The notes below the pieces were generated by a model. It saw only the letters and a program-made list of their open reading frames with translations. It ran no database searches and was not told the origin of the DNA. A program made the translations under genes and the position numbers. Positions 11,715 to 42,087 of a DNA stretch of 64,000 nt are shown piece after piece. Position 1 is the stretch's first letter; each line of letters opens with the position of its first letter. This DNA is from Eudromia elegans (taxonomy: Eukaryota; Chordata; Aves; Tinamiformes; Tinamidae): contig PTEX01000200.1 in assembly GCA_003342815.1 (NCBI GenBank), forward strand, positions 325,570-389,569. The letters run 5' to 3'.

Positions 11715-14249
11715 TAAATAAGACACAGGAATTTCTATACTGAAAAAAAATACAAAACAGAAGCCACACTTTCCTCNTGTAAAGCAATATTGTGTGATAA
11801 CTTGAATACTGTTCAGCACAGTGGCTAGAAATAACAGTACAACTATGTACAAAACTTTAAACAATATTTGACAAATTTCTACAGCTGAATGTAGAATACA
11901 ATTGAGATAAACAACTGCTGGGAAATTTACATGGCAAAGCATTAGCTTTAACACATTTGGTTCAAAACCTTCAAACCTGCTAAGAACAAATGTGCAATAT
12001 AATTAATATTTAGTTTCTCATGGAAAAATAAAAAAGAACAAGTCATGGCATGGCAATTATCATACAGAATTCATCACTTATCTCCAAACCACTCATCACA
12101 TCCCTTGGTAAGCTACCACCAGTAACTGAGACTACAGTTCCTTACCTGGACATGGCCAGAGCATAGAAAGGTCCTCATATTGCAATGTTAATCTAGAAAG
12201 TAAATATTAAAAGGAATTGATACTCACAAGTACTTCCTCCCCTTTATCTTCAGTCTATAATATATAGTGCTTTCTCCTAGGCCTGAGATTAGCAGGGTTC
12301 AAGATGGCTGCTGTGTTTCAAGGTTTTTATATGAAAACGCTTAGACAAACTTCTCTCTCCTTATAAATTTTCTGCAAGGGGAGTCAAAAACCAGTAACTT
12401 TTATAGGCTGTGAATTTCACCTTGTAAGACACTATCAACAAAATCTTCATAATAAAAAACTCTGCTTCTTCATATCCAAAGAAAACACACATTTAGTGAG
12501 CAGTTACTGGTGTTACTCTCACCCCCACCTCCAAGCTCATCTTCAAAAGAAATGAAAATAATGGAGCCAGTTTAAATGCTCCGTAGCTGCAGGCTACTAA
12601 TCTCAGTTCCTGGAAAAGGTGAACCTTGTTCTCCTAGGAGCAGACGGCATAAATGTAGTTCCACTGAGCTGAAAGCAATGGAGCAGGAACACGGAGTTTA
12701 TTTTGCCTCTGGGGTCCTCTTTGTATCACAGGAAATTATCTGTGAAGGCAGCGCTCTTGTTGTGCCGGTACAATGGAAGAGCACCACTGAACAGTTCTTG
12801 CCATGCACTGTTTTGAGAAAGTGTCCAGCCTGCAAAACCAGGACTATTTTACCAGGACTTTTATTCACATTTAAGGAGGGGAGGAAAAAAAAAAAAAAAA
12901 ACCACACACACTCTTTTATACACACAACTTAAGTAACTGAAAGTTATGGGAGAAACTTTGATTAAGCAACATGAACTTAAAACTATTGTTTTCCCCACCC
13001 CTCTTTAAAACACCCACTTGCTACTTTTGGACTTAAATCCAAACACAATTACTCACTACATAAATAAAACGCTGCTCATCTAACACTGCTTAAACAAAAT
13101 CTGAAAACCTATTTCCAACCAGCAAATGAATGAACATTTCCAAAAGAGAAACTAAACATTAATTTGACTTTTAGTCGGTAACAGTAGCATTTCACATCCT
13201 TAACTGCCAACAAAAACAGGAGAGGAAATCCCCATCACCCCCTGTGAAACCTGAAAGAATTTCTGTAGCTGAACAAAAACATTCTTGTCTTTCAAAATCC
13301 TTTCACACACAACATGGAATGTTTCTCATGTACAGCCTAGCACTGAACACTTTATTTGCAACAGTTTAACAGTCATTAACTGAGCAACACCTGAAACCTT
13401 TAAATGCCACATTTTACATATATTGAAATGACAGTAAATGCAACAGTTGTTTTACTTGTAAGCACATGACAAAGTGATATACATCACAGATTTGCTGGTT
13501 CTCCTCATGTTCACCCATGCCCAGGGTCATCATTCACCTGGATCTGAATGCACTTATTCCAAGAAAGTGGAATGTAATGAGGAAATATTAATGCATAAAA
13601 TAAGGAAAGGCAAAAGAGTGATGTTCCCTCTTTAGCTTTGTAGCTGTAAAATATTTTATATTCCAATATGATATACATTCCAAGTTACCTGAGTTTACAC
13701 TTCGAGAGAAGTACCTGAAGCTAGGCCATAGGGTGGGCACTGTGCAACTGTTGTGGCCATTTTTTTTTTTTAATTTTTCTTTTTTTTTTTTTTGCATTGT
13801 GTGTATTACAGAAGTTAGAAACATAAACACCTGGATCAATTGTAAACATAATCCTGAAGTACAGTATTTTCCATAGGACACAACACAGCAAGACATTTTC
13901 TATTCAGACAGGCAACTTTTTTTATATATATATAGAGCTTATTTATACTGTAGAATTTGAAACAGAACACAGGACACAGTACTAATCTGGTCAAACATAC
14001 TATGAAATGCATAGTCTCCACTTAAAACGCTTAATGATATATGGATTCTGCAGGCATCACTGCTTTTTCACAAAAAAAAAAAATACGCTGAATATGAATT
14101 CTGTCCCTGCCAAGAACAGTGTTGAGATATTTTTTAGACTGCTGATAAGTACTCTGTTTTGTTCTGAAAGGTTGCCACCTCATGCAGATGTGTCTGAGCT
14201 ATGGGTTCCTCAATCCTCATTTCCAGGCAGAGACCTGCTCCACCTAGGT
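11686..14249 (-). other. GLCCI1: GLCCI1 3' untranslated region
   Basis: AT-rich sequence directly after the TAG stop with no further conserved reading frame. It contains A/T homopolymer tracts (13760-13793, 12887-12902) and a TA run (about 13919-13934). In transcript sense, internal AATAAA hexamers occur at 13351-13356, 12860-12865 and 12697-12702, so shorter 3' ends are possible. The hexamer with the best downstream context is at 11709-11714. A length of about 2.56 kb is in keeping with the long GLCCI1 3' UTR known from mammals. The left edge is inferred from that poly(A) site rather than from transcript data. Confidence 0.7.
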
Positions 14250-30616
<16,367 letters not shown>

Positions 30617-30983
30617 TCAGGTGAGGGGATAATGAGCCACGAAATTGTAACTGCTTCTATCTGTCCTTAGAAAGTAAATCTCAGTATTTCAATCCTCTTT
30701 AGTGGATTTACAAGTACTATTTCCCTTTGAAGTACGAACATTAAACCTTCTTCCATTTGTTAGATTTTTTGTTGTTGTTTTCCCAAAATATCTGCCTGAT
30801 TTGCCAACCTGAATATGACAGCAGACATGCTTTAACTACAAAATTTCCTTATTTACAAACCACAAAGCACTGCAATAGCAGATGCAAGCAAAACCAGTCC
30901 TGACAGCTTGCAGGAATGTTGGCCTGGGGACTGGGCAGTGAAGCCCACAGTTTACTTTCTTTGATCCTCAAAAGAACTAGTGC

Positions 30984-31045
30984 TTTCCAGTTATCACTGG
31001 AAATGATTACTTTATGATGGATAACGCTTAGTTATCCATCATAAA
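30984..31045. repeat. Two adjacent perfect hairpins in intron 3
   Basis: TTTCCAGT-tatc-ACTGGAAA (30984-31003) has 8-bp arms. Seven bases later TTTATGATGGATAAC-gctta-GTTATCCATCATAAA (31011-31045) has 15-bp arms. Both are free of mismatches. Confidence 0.95.
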
Positions 31046-33556
31046 AGCAAAAGAGCCTTCACAAACAACTGGAAATGAACACATATTACCCTATCTTGGA
31101 GAAATTATTTCATACATTCAATAGGACTTCACTGCATGTTGAATTATCACAGATTCCTTCAGGCAGACAAAATTATCTTTTTTGATGTCTGTTGAGACGA
31201 TAACTAATCAAAAGATGCATATTTTGAAGGTCAAATAGAGCTACAGCCACTGCCCTTTTTATTTGATGCTTAAGAGAGGCCAAAGAATTCCATTCAGGAT
31301 ACACATATTTATTACTCCTCAATAATTTCTACATGAAAGTTTACTTCTTTAAGCCTTTTCTGTGAAGTTTGGACTGCATGCACATTTACACCACAGGTGC
31401 AGACACCTCCCTAAGACTGTATGCATTTTTCTTTATGCTCAGGCCTCACTCTCCTTCATGCTCGGCACGCTGGCATGCAAGGTAGAGCATGCATTGCCCC
31501 ATTTCACTGATAACTCAGCTGTAAATGTAACTGAAGACCCGATGGTCAATCAGGGAGAAGTGAATCACTTGGATTTCATATTTCAAAGAACTTCATCAAA
31601 TGTAAAGTAATCTCTCTTTCTGAGCAATGGCCTAAAAACACATTCATGAAGTGCCTCACACAGCTCCACGTAGATAAATGTATCAGTAATGTCCTTGCAA
31701 AGTAACTGTGTGGTAGAAAAGAACTCCACATCATACTTCACAGTTCAGAGATGAGAGTGTTTGGTGCAAAAGTTTGGATGGAGAGCAGCTCCAGGCTCTG
31801 GACTTTCTTCTGTGATGTTTCTGTTATTACTGAAAGAAATCCAACTTAGTGTCTTCCTACACCAAATCTTGCCACAGTTTGCTCTCCATATTTAAGTATG
31901 GATAGCAACTCACAAATGGTTGAATCCTTTGGATCTGTCAACAATGGATAAACAGTTTAGATCTCCCTAAGAGCCCAAGTGTACAAGACAGAGCTCTCCT
32001 GTGAGTATCTAAGTNTCTAGCTCAGAAGAGTCATATTTAGAGAACTATGAGACTATCATTTGATACAGAGGGTCAGCTTGGATACCTCAACAGAAGAAAG
32101 TATAAAGTATCTATTCAGATTCCTTATATCTGGAAAAAAATAATGTCCAGAAACTTCCCCATTCACATTGCAAAAGCAATGGTCATTAGGAAACACAGCT
32201 CCATTGAAAAATGAAGAAGTCAATAAACCTAATTTAAAAGAGAATGTAAAAGTATACCAAGATTTGAATGTAAAAATACTGGAGAATAGGGAAAATACCT
32301 TTATCTTCTCTTTTAAAAACAGCAAGAGAAACGTAACGTCCAGATCAGAAGACAGTGGTGACTGAAATGGATTCTGCATGAATCTCAGCTGCTGGTTAGA
32401 ATGCAATAACACTGGGCAAGGAGAGTGCTCTACGTCAACCCTTCATTTCTGCTGCATTTTCTCATCTACTCTTAGGAGCATGCGATAGTAAAGGTCGGTA
32501 TACAGGCTAAGGCTCTCAGAGTCCTGTTGCAAAAAGCTTGCAGACAAAGCCCCTCAATATAAAATCTGAACGCAGAAGGCATTAAAGGATGTTGAAAAAA
32601 TAGTGATATAAACTTCTTTTGCCCATTCTTGTCCACATTTAGACAAACTCTAAGAAGGTAGCTTCCTAGAGGGTTTATCTTTACCTTCTCCCTAAGCAAC
32701 ACAGACATGCAATCAGAGCACCAAACATGAACCAAAACAACCTGATGACACCTAAAAGGTATGCTGATCCTGAGAAAGCATATAATAAGTAACAGAAGTT
32801 AGGGAATTTGCTGTACAAACTAAGCAGTGCCAAGTGCTAGTACCACGACAAACATGCACTTGAAGATTTAATTATTACAGTGGTACAAACACACTTTGAC
32901 AGTGAACTCCATTCAGGGCAGATGGCGATGCCAGAGGGCACTAGAAGTATGTAAGGCACTCATGTCTGCCCATTCTGAGAGCTGAGATGACTGATGGGGT
33001 GTCTTCAGAGGTTGGTGTGAACCAGCTTGAAGGACCAAGAAGGTTTGCAAGGCTGGTTCTCAAGTCAAGCAGAGGAAACACTGCTACAGTTTTCACTGTG
33101 TTTTTCATCAAGTGACCTACTGCCAACATACACACTTTCTCCAAAACCAGTTTGTGATCAAAAGTCTCATCTATGTCAAGTGGAAGTACAAAGATCAAGT
33201 ATTTCTTTGTGGCACTTCTTACATGAGCGAGCCTTCATAGCTCTACACCGCAAGTTTTCACCTGCCCAAACATGAGTGCAAAAAATACACCGAGAATGAG
33301 GCTTACTTGTGGTGACCTCGGATGCCACTGATATTGTGGCACCATGAATTTGTGATTCTATTGAGTAGATAGCTCTGCAACTTCAGTAACCAGTCACTTA
33401 TGGTCTACAGCTTAACTAAACATTTAAAAATGAACACATCCCTCTTCACGATGGCAAGAGTGCCTTGTATATGGGCTGGAAGATGGAATCTGGTCCGTGG
33501 GCTGTACAGCAGTACAGAGATTTTAGACAGGTAGATTAGGCTGAAAGGAAAATGTG

Positions 33557-33656
33557 TTATGCATCTAAAAATTATGCATCTAAAACAAACAAACAAACAA
33601 ATAAATAAATATTATTAATTTAATTATTATTATTTAATTATTATTAAATTTATTAA
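33557..33656. repeat. Tandem duplication and (AAAC)n/(AAAT)n/(ATT)n low-complexity block
   Basis: ttatgcatctaaaa is duplicated at 33557-33570 and 33572-33585. It runs into AAAC, AAAT and then ATT/AAT-type repeats. This has the look of a microsatellite grown from an A-rich tract; no parent element is identifiable. Confidence 0.85.
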
Positions 33657-34860
33657 TGCAGCAGTGGAACACTCCAACTCAATGGGCCAGCTGGGAAGAA
33701 ATGGAAGGGTTCAGGGCAGCACTTCCTTCAAACTGCCAAGCACTGGCCATGACTAAAAGGTGACTCAAGCATGTACAGTCATAATAAAAACACACATGGA
33801 AATCATCACTTGAAGAAAGACCTAGTGTTTATTCTTCAAAGTATCCAGTTGTTAAAGACATTAAACCTTTAGCCTTGCACAAATGTGCACTTAGATCCAT
33901 AAAATGAGACATGGGTTTTAATATACTAATTCAAACATTCTCCCTTTCCACCCAGTTTGAGAAAGAGCAGAAATTCTCATTCTGTCATATAGGTTCTCAC
34001 ATGTGTCTTAGGATTTGAAGGATATAACTGAAAAAAAATTTAAAGAAAAATCAGATAGGGTCTTTTATTAATGATGAATTGAAAAATATTTGTGCAAAGC
34101 ACCAACAAAATGTTACTGTCTACTACTGTATGTAAAATTGCTACAAATAACTTACATTTTGGTTATAAAATCTTTCCTAGCAAAAAGAAATAAAAAAAAA
34201 AATCTGCCCTTTTACAATTCCTATTTCCCATCACAGTCATTAAACTACTGATAGATGAGCAGTTCCTTTTCTGAACTTTTATATTTTTAAATACTCAAAT
34301 TTCCTACCATTAAAGCATTTTGAAAGCTACTTCGACAATTCAGATAAACTTATTTAAAATATTTTGCCACTTTAAGAGCTGTAAACATATAAGCCAGTAA
34401 ATTTCAAATTACATTTTTTGATTCAAAAATGTGCAAGTGCTCTCATATGACTGGATCTTGGTAAATTTACATATATATATCTCTATATCTATATATCTAT
34501 GCACATCTTGTATCAGGGCAGAATCTAAGAATTCAGGAAAATTTCAGCCTTTCCTCCTTCTGTGACACATAGATCAATGTAAGCTGGAGACAGGGAATGG
34601 AAAACAGAGGAAATGAACTATAAGCTGGAAGAACAAGGACACGTTTTAGAGAGAACCATCCCTGCAAGAAAGAGAATCCAAATAATTCCCCTGCACACAC
34701 CCCAATTCTACCACTATCAGTATCAGAAAGCAACCAGGAAACCCACTGGTCACAAGGTTTCATATGCTTCTCTTGTGAGCAGTTCACGAAAAGGACATCA
34801 GCCCAGTCCAATATCCTAATGTAAACTCAAATGACAAGAGACTTGCTCACATGCTGAGGG

Positions 34861-34930
34861 TTTCCCTATCGCTGACGGTTCCCGCCGCGTGCTGCAGAAA
34901 AGCTGTTTGCTGCAGAGCTCGATAGGGAAA
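34861..34930. repeat. 70-bp GC-rich element with perfect 11-bp terminal inverted repeats
   Basis: TTTCCCTATCG at 34861-34871 pairs exactly with CGATAGGGAAA at 34920-34930. The 48-base interior is CpG-rich (cggttcccgccgcg) and carries two copies of tgctgcaga that can pair with each other. It sits in AT-rich intron 3. Confidence 0.9.
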
Positions 34931-36216
34931 TGCTAGCTGATGACAGATGGACAGTGAAGGCAAGTCAGTGCTATCTTGGAAACAGAGAATCTATTTCTGC
35001 CTCTGCAAGAGGTCCTTTTACTGGTTTGTACTGTTTAAAGTTTTTTAGGCTCAGAGCTCCTTTTGAATTAATTCCCGAGCACTTAGTTTACAATTCTCAT
35101 CTTTACTTGTGGCTGCAGATGAAGTCAGGTAGGTGTTTTGAAGGCCCACACGCCAACAAATCAGTTAAGATGGGCTGCACAAGGCGCACTCAGTGAGACA
35201 GGTGTTTGCAACATTGACCTCTCCTTGCATCAGGTCCCTGTTTTTAAAATAAAGCTATTGTCATCACCGGAATGCGAGACTGTTCCAGATTTTGTCAAAA
35301 CAGATCATAAAAAAATCCTACTAACTTAGAATTAACCTTAGATCACTCCTTTTGACAACTCCTTATCAAAAACTGTCAGGAATAGCAGTTGTCTATTGTC
35401 AGTAAAAAATGATCTAAGGTCATCCTTGGATGACCTATACACTTCTCCTCATTTTTGCAGGCCATGTTAAACAAGAAGTCAGCAGAGAGAACACAAACAG
35501 CTCAAACTACAAGACAGAAGGCAACATGCTGCAAATAATGTTTCTTAAAGAGAAAGTTGTAGTTATGACACCTTTCTGACAGGGACATGAGACTGAATGC
35601 AGCCCACGTCTTTAGCACTGTAGAGAACAGCAGTTACATGAACTCTGGACAGAAAGTGGTTTACTGGANTTCAAAACTGAAACAGTATAAATGCATCCAA
35701 GCTGAAGACCATTTTCCCATAATTTATTCCTTGTAATTCACATCCACTGAACTTTTGATGGGTTACATTGAGTTGCTTTTGTGGTTGTAACAAAATACAT
35801 ATTAACAAACTCATTTCAAGTAATCATATCATTACGGTATCAAAGATACTTATGCTCCTATGTCATGTATGTTCTCCATCTCTGGACCTAAACTTGACTG
35901 CAACTTGTACCCAAGAATTTACTAACAAACCATGCACCACCACTCTCAGAAGAGTAGGACTGAAGAAGAGCAAGGCACCTAAGGTAACAGAGAGCAGAAA
36001 CATCAGGAAGCAGGAACAAGCTGGTTCTTCAGCAGGTACTAGGAAGAGAGGAAACGCAACAGGCATAAAATAACTGCCAGTCACGAAACAACTCTTATAC
36101 TGGAGGTAAAACCCATTTCAAAAGCAACAGAGGGAAGTGAAAGGCTGCAGCTTCCTGGACTCCAGATAGGGATTAGAAAATGCCTTGGACATCTCAAGAC
36201 TTGATGGGCTTCACTA

Positions 36217-36318
<102 letters not shown>

Positions 36319-37654
36319 CTACAGAAAAAAAAAGAGAATATATTGCACTGAATTCTCTATGTAAGAAAATAGGGGGCACAAATTACTGATCTGATCTTTA
36401 TGCAGCGTCACAGTCCAGACATTACCCATAAGGAATATATTGCAGAATCTGATACATGGCAGTCATCTCTCTCCCCCGTACATATAAAAAGGTTTAAGTG
36501 ATGGAATTATCTGTGATGTTCTATAAGTTTGGATTTACAAAGTATAAAGATCATAGGCATTATTGAAGAAGAAATTAAATGCCTGGCAGCCACTAAAGAA
36601 GTTCCTTATCTGGCCGCTCCCATTTTCACTTCAATCCATTTCCAGGTTTTACACAGTGCAGTTTAGAAAACCACAAGACTAAAAAATATCAATCAACTCA
36701 AATAGACCGAAGGCTAGAATTCACAACTTCTACTGGTGTTCCTTAATCACAGGGCCATGTAATCAATTCCTGCTTGCTTACCCTGACCCAGTGGATTTGG
36801 CACTGATCTAACTACTCAGAACAGTGAAGAGCAGTCCTTTTGCAGCTTTATCTGGAAGACCAGATGTCCTTGTACATAGCAGCTATTGAGGTAAACTTCA
36901 TGTATGAAGTGTCTACCAACTCCATCTTCCCTTTCCTGAGTTAACTACCCACAGCTCCTATAAAAGCTCCTCTGGTTATCCACCAGTGTTTGTAAATAAA
37001 AAAGTCCGTGACTATCAGGGGGCAATGGGAACACCTAACACCCCAGGTTTGTAGTAGTAACCACACAAAGCTCAGGGCTGCAGGTACACTTACAAATCCA
37101 TGAAAAAGCCAATTTTTTTCAACGGTTTCTAGTGTTATCTGAACCCCTTACAGTTATATTGGTTGCAAGAAGTAATGCAACTGAAAATTGATATAACTTT
37201 GCAAAGACTTTTTTGGGGTACAGGATCTGTGAGACTTCAGAGGCCTATTCACATTATCTCTCCAAGGCAGATGGGACTGCACCCCAGCAGGTCAGAGTGG
37301 ATCCTGGATCCACTCCTCCGCAGGCCTTCTCTTCCTTTAGCACACACCTTCTCCAGGCACAGGCATCCTATTTTGCCACGCTTTTTCCACCCTGCTTCCA
37401 TTCTGGGATCTAGAAAGACGCAGAGTACCCTCCACGTGGGGCTGACACTCTTCTGATCAGAAGAGAGCCCTTTGTGGCATCAGCTTGAAAAACAAAATGG
37501 AGAACAACGTTTGCAACTCCTGATGCCCTGTGCTCTGGAAACACAGTCCCACAGGCAACAGCCCACTGGGACTAGGCCTTTCAAAGCAAGAATATGGCAG
37601 ACCCAGCCTAATACCATTAAGCACCGAATTTTAGCTTCAGATCACCTCAGAAGA

Positions 37655-37999
37655 TGGAGAGATCTGATTAATATGTACCAGAGGGGTGAATGCAGGGAGC
37701 AGGATGCCAAACTCTTCTCAGTAGTGGCCAGTGACAAGACAAGACTTAACAGGCACAAGTTGAAACACAGGAAGTTCCGTGTCCGTGTGAGAAAGAACTT
37801 CTTTATTGTGAGGGTCACAGAGCCCTGGCACAGGCTGCCCAGAGAGGCTGTGGAGTCTCCTTCTCTGGAGATCTTCCAAACCTGCCTGGATGCCACCCTG
37901 TGGCCCGTGCTCTAGGGGTCCCTGCTGGAGCAGGGGGTTGGACTAGATGACCTCCAGGGCTCCCTTCCAACCTCAACCAGTCTGTGACTTTGTGAATCA
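37655..37999 (+). mobile_element. CR1 retrotransposon, 3' fragment
   Basis: About 345 bases matching the end of the CR1 second reading frame and its 3' end. Telltale segments are gaacttctttattgtgaggg, cacaggctgcccagagagg, tggagtctccttctctggag and ggttggactagatgacctcc, then ccttccaacc and a short gtgactttgtga tail. The copy is 5'-truncated, on the plus strand and so antisense to GLCCI1. In translation it still shows FFIVRVTEPWHRLPREAVES, a conserved C-terminal CR1 block, without internal stops until the natural end. It is not autonomous. Confidence 0.93.
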
Positions 38000-40900
38000 C
38001 ACCATTACTGTAGTATTAATATATAATTTACAGCTTGATATTATTTGGAAAGACTAATACTTAGTGGGCTCCTTTGGCCTAGTGTCCTGTTCATGTGTCC
38101 CAAAAACAGTGTCCCAAACTTCCCATGCAATTTCTTTTCTTTCCCTTAGGCACTAGGAATGCTTCTATCAAAGACTCAATAAGTGGTGTGGGCAATTAAA
38201 AAACAAATGAAAACTCTTATGAAAATGGAAAAATAAGTAATCCAAGTTTTTTGATGCATGTTCCCAGGGAAGAGAGGACAGTTACGATTCTGTGTGTTTA
38301 TTATATGACACACTATGTGGGTCAGGATGAGATATCAGAAGATGATGGGGCATAAAAAAAGAGAGAAAAGTTAATGCAGCTATCTAAAAAGTACCAGTAA
38401 AATATGAGTCAGCCAGACAATCCACAACTCTTTTTCACTCAAAGCAGAGCCTCAATGTAATGTACATTCTACCTGAGCACTTTTACTTGCTCTTCATTTT
38501 AATGGAATCACATTTTAAATAATTACTGTTCTTGCAGATTGGCTATTTACCTTTTCCACGAAATTCTAAACAAAAGAGGTATTTTTCTTGCTTTATAATG
38601 CTTTTAGAGCATCACCGCTATTTAGATGGCTTGCAAAATTTTAGAGAACTAGAAAACAACAGAAAAAATAAGAATGGTTCCCTTTTGAAAATCCAGGGCT
38701 TTTGTGACTCATTGTGATTTACCTGATAATTTAAATTATTTTCTTAAAATACTTCATTATATTCCAAGTACAGCTTTAACTGTATCCTCATATTTTGCAA
38801 ACAGGAAAACATCAGTGCAAAGGATATTCTTTGAAAATTTATTTTCCTGAGAGTGTTTTCTGAACACTCTATGGTTTGACAAACAGCTCCAGAAGAAAGC
38901 AGCAACAGGCCTTTCATGCACTTAAATATTCTCCTGCAATCCAGAAGTACCAGAGATCTCTAAAGGCCAAGGGCCTTTTCAGATGCAGCTTAATAAACAG
39001 GGAAGTGGTCACAACTCAGTACCATTTAGCTGGCTAATATGCCAGCTTTAGCCTAAATGAGTTTCTTAGTGAAAAGAAGCAAACTTAAAAAATAAAGTAA
39101 CTCCTCGCATGTATAAAGTTGAGGGGTTGCTTACATTTTTTTAAAGACATATTCATCCAGGTAACAATGACTAAAACAATAAATTAATGGCAACATTCTG
39201 AAGAACTTTATCAACAACCCTGGGCACTTCGGGCAGCAAAAAGGTGGAAAAACACGTGCTGCAGCTGATTGAATCAGAAATCAAAGTAACAATGTAAAAC
39301 TCATATAACATTAGATTTTGCACTTTCTCAAGTATGTTTCAACACTTTTCTCCGCACAGATCCTATTCCCTGAGCCAGCAATTTCCTGTAGTTGCCTTCA
39401 GCAACTGGTAAATTGAGCCCTGTCACAATCTTTCCAAAATACAGATGAGTATTTTTATACAGGGGGCAGACTATTTGCACCCGTGAAATTTATTCAAAGT
39501 TTTAATGTATCGATACTACCTGATGCTACTAGCACAATACTGAAGTGGATGATATTTTATTAGCAAACTACTTCTACTGGGGCCAACAAAAAGAAAAAAA
39601 AAATTAAAATTATAAATATAAGCAGCTGCCACCCACAGCAGCTGCCATAAACTGCTGCTTCTAATACACTGTAATTGACTTCATATGAAGATGTCTTGGC
39701 TGTACCTCCAAATCTTGGTATTAAAACAAAGGCTTAACAAAAGCTTTAAAAAAGCTTTTACATTCAAATTGAAATTCTGCTTGCTGATGCACATCTCAGT
39801 TCAGTATTGCACTGTACATTGCAAATAAAAGAGGAGTAACAGCATCATTAATATGCCACATTTCTTGAAAGTTGTTTTCATATATATATATTTATAGGAA
39901 AACATGTATTTCTACAAAACATGGTTATTTATGGAAGTCTTAATTGAAAGCTGCTGCAAATGTTCTCTCATGTGTTACGCACATTAAAAACAGAATAAAA
40001 GTCAAAAAAAAAGTAACTCAAAACTGGACATACTGGAGATAAATCTCTGAAACACAATAAACCAAACCAAGGTTACTGCACTTCTGGTCAGAAAAAAGGT
40101 AACAGAGGTCACAGATAGAGTCGGTTAAACTAGTGATGACACCTCACAGCTGAAAACACATTTATCGTACCAATTAACATGAACTAGAATATATTTATTT
40201 TTCATAATAGTCTTGTACCTGGAAAAAGATTTAAAACGTTTTAGGATGAGAACCTTCAAAACATTCAGTATTTAATAATGTTGGTATCTGCAGTGCAGGC
40301 TTCAACTTCGAGAGGGGCAGGGTTGCTGGTGTTCTGAAGGTGAGGGTCCAAGGCTGCAGTCCCAGCTGACCCACTGCCTATACAAGCCTGTGCACGGGAT
40401 AGGGTGCTCCGAGAACACCACATCTTCTCAGCCTTAATGTCAATTAAAAATACCATTGTTTTAACTCGGTCAACCTTGCAGAGATTAGCATTTCTTCCAG
40501 GGGGTTTCGTAATTTTGCCTTGCTTTTCCACTCGCGTCAGGGACATACATCTACATTCTTTCCACTTCGCTTAGATTAGAATGACTGCATAAAGTACCAA
40601 CCTACCTAAACTTAAAATAAGACTGAATTTCTTTAAATATCTTACATTTTATTACCAGCCTTCACTCTACTTACTATAGCTAGCTTGCACTCCAGATGAA
40701 CTACATATGGAGTATGGGCACAAAGCTAAGAGCAGAAGTCTAGTTTATATAGGGGAGGTGGTAACGCTTTTGAAGAACTTCCATATTCGGAAGAAAACAT
40801 CAGTACTGAAGGAAGACAGTCTGATGAATATTTTTTCAGGTGTTACCAAAGCATTCAAAGCTCCTCTGAAGTTTGGCAGAAAGAAATGGCCTAAAGAGTT

Positions 40901-42087
40901 AGAATCAATTTGATCATAGGTGGTAACTCCTCCTAAATTACAGAGAGGTCAAGACATGTACGAATTCAGCATTTTATTACGCATTATGCCTTCCTCCCTG
41001 TCTCTCCCTAAGAACTTCATTTAAATGAACATATGAAAACAAAGACAACTATAATTTTTCTAAAGATATGTTACTACTGCTTTAGCTATTCCCAAATAAT
41101 TACACTAATAAACACTAATGACAATTATCCAAATGTTTCTGAAGAGGTTATGCATAATCATTTCAATATAATGCATCACACTATAGGAAGGAGGAAATTC
41201 TTACATTGTTCCACCAGTGCTGCCAAGCAAGAGAGAACAATACGGAAGGCAGCTTTATTGAGTTTTATATGGCCTTAATGAAAAGTTGACATGTTACTGA
41301 AAAGGGGAGGGAAACAGGCCAGTGGGGGAGTTTGGGAAGGGCAGGACACATCATACCAACAGGCTGAATAGTTCAAGGTAATTCTAAGCTTCTTTGAATT
41401 TCAGAAATACTTAAAGCAATAATAAAATACTGTGCCTTTGATTGCTGCTGCTTAAAAACCAGCCGGTTGTATGCAAGTCTATGTATATATACACACACAC
41501 ATACGTGCATGAAGAATTCTGTGCAGTTTGAAGTTATATAAGTGACACAATCCATAGCATTGTGGTATATTTTCCTCCCAACGCAAACAGTGAACAGACT
41601 CTTTCCTCTATGTTTCCATCTGAAACACCTGAGGTGGGCAAGGGACACCACAGCAATGTGAGCTACAGTAACTGTTCTCTCAGGTTCTCTCAACAGATTT
41701 TAATAATTCCCATATTCAAATAATAAGATATTGTGGAAAACTTTTTTTAAAATATTAATTTTATTTTAAACTCACTCTATAAATAGTACTGTTAAAAGGA
41801 AGAAACATCTTTATTCATGAGCACTATATTGGTTCAGGGAACTTAAGCAGGAAACAAAAGAATATGGAATAAATGTCCAAAATAAATGCAAAATAATTTG
41901 CCTACAATGAAACCTATACCAAAAAGTACTCATCAGGAGCTTAGTTGTAGTAAAAAAAAAAAAAAAAAAAGAGTACATTTAGTTATTCTCCAATGAAACA
42001 TTTTCAATTAAAAAAAAAATTCACTGCTTTTATTGTCAAGATCTTCTTTATCATCTTCCCCTCTGCTAAATGACTATTATTATTCTT

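Noticed and set aside
40265-40546. 93-codon minus-strand frame in intron 2, same strand as GLCCI1
   Set aside because: No homology to the FAM117 family and no suitable splice signals seen. An alternative exon cannot be supported.
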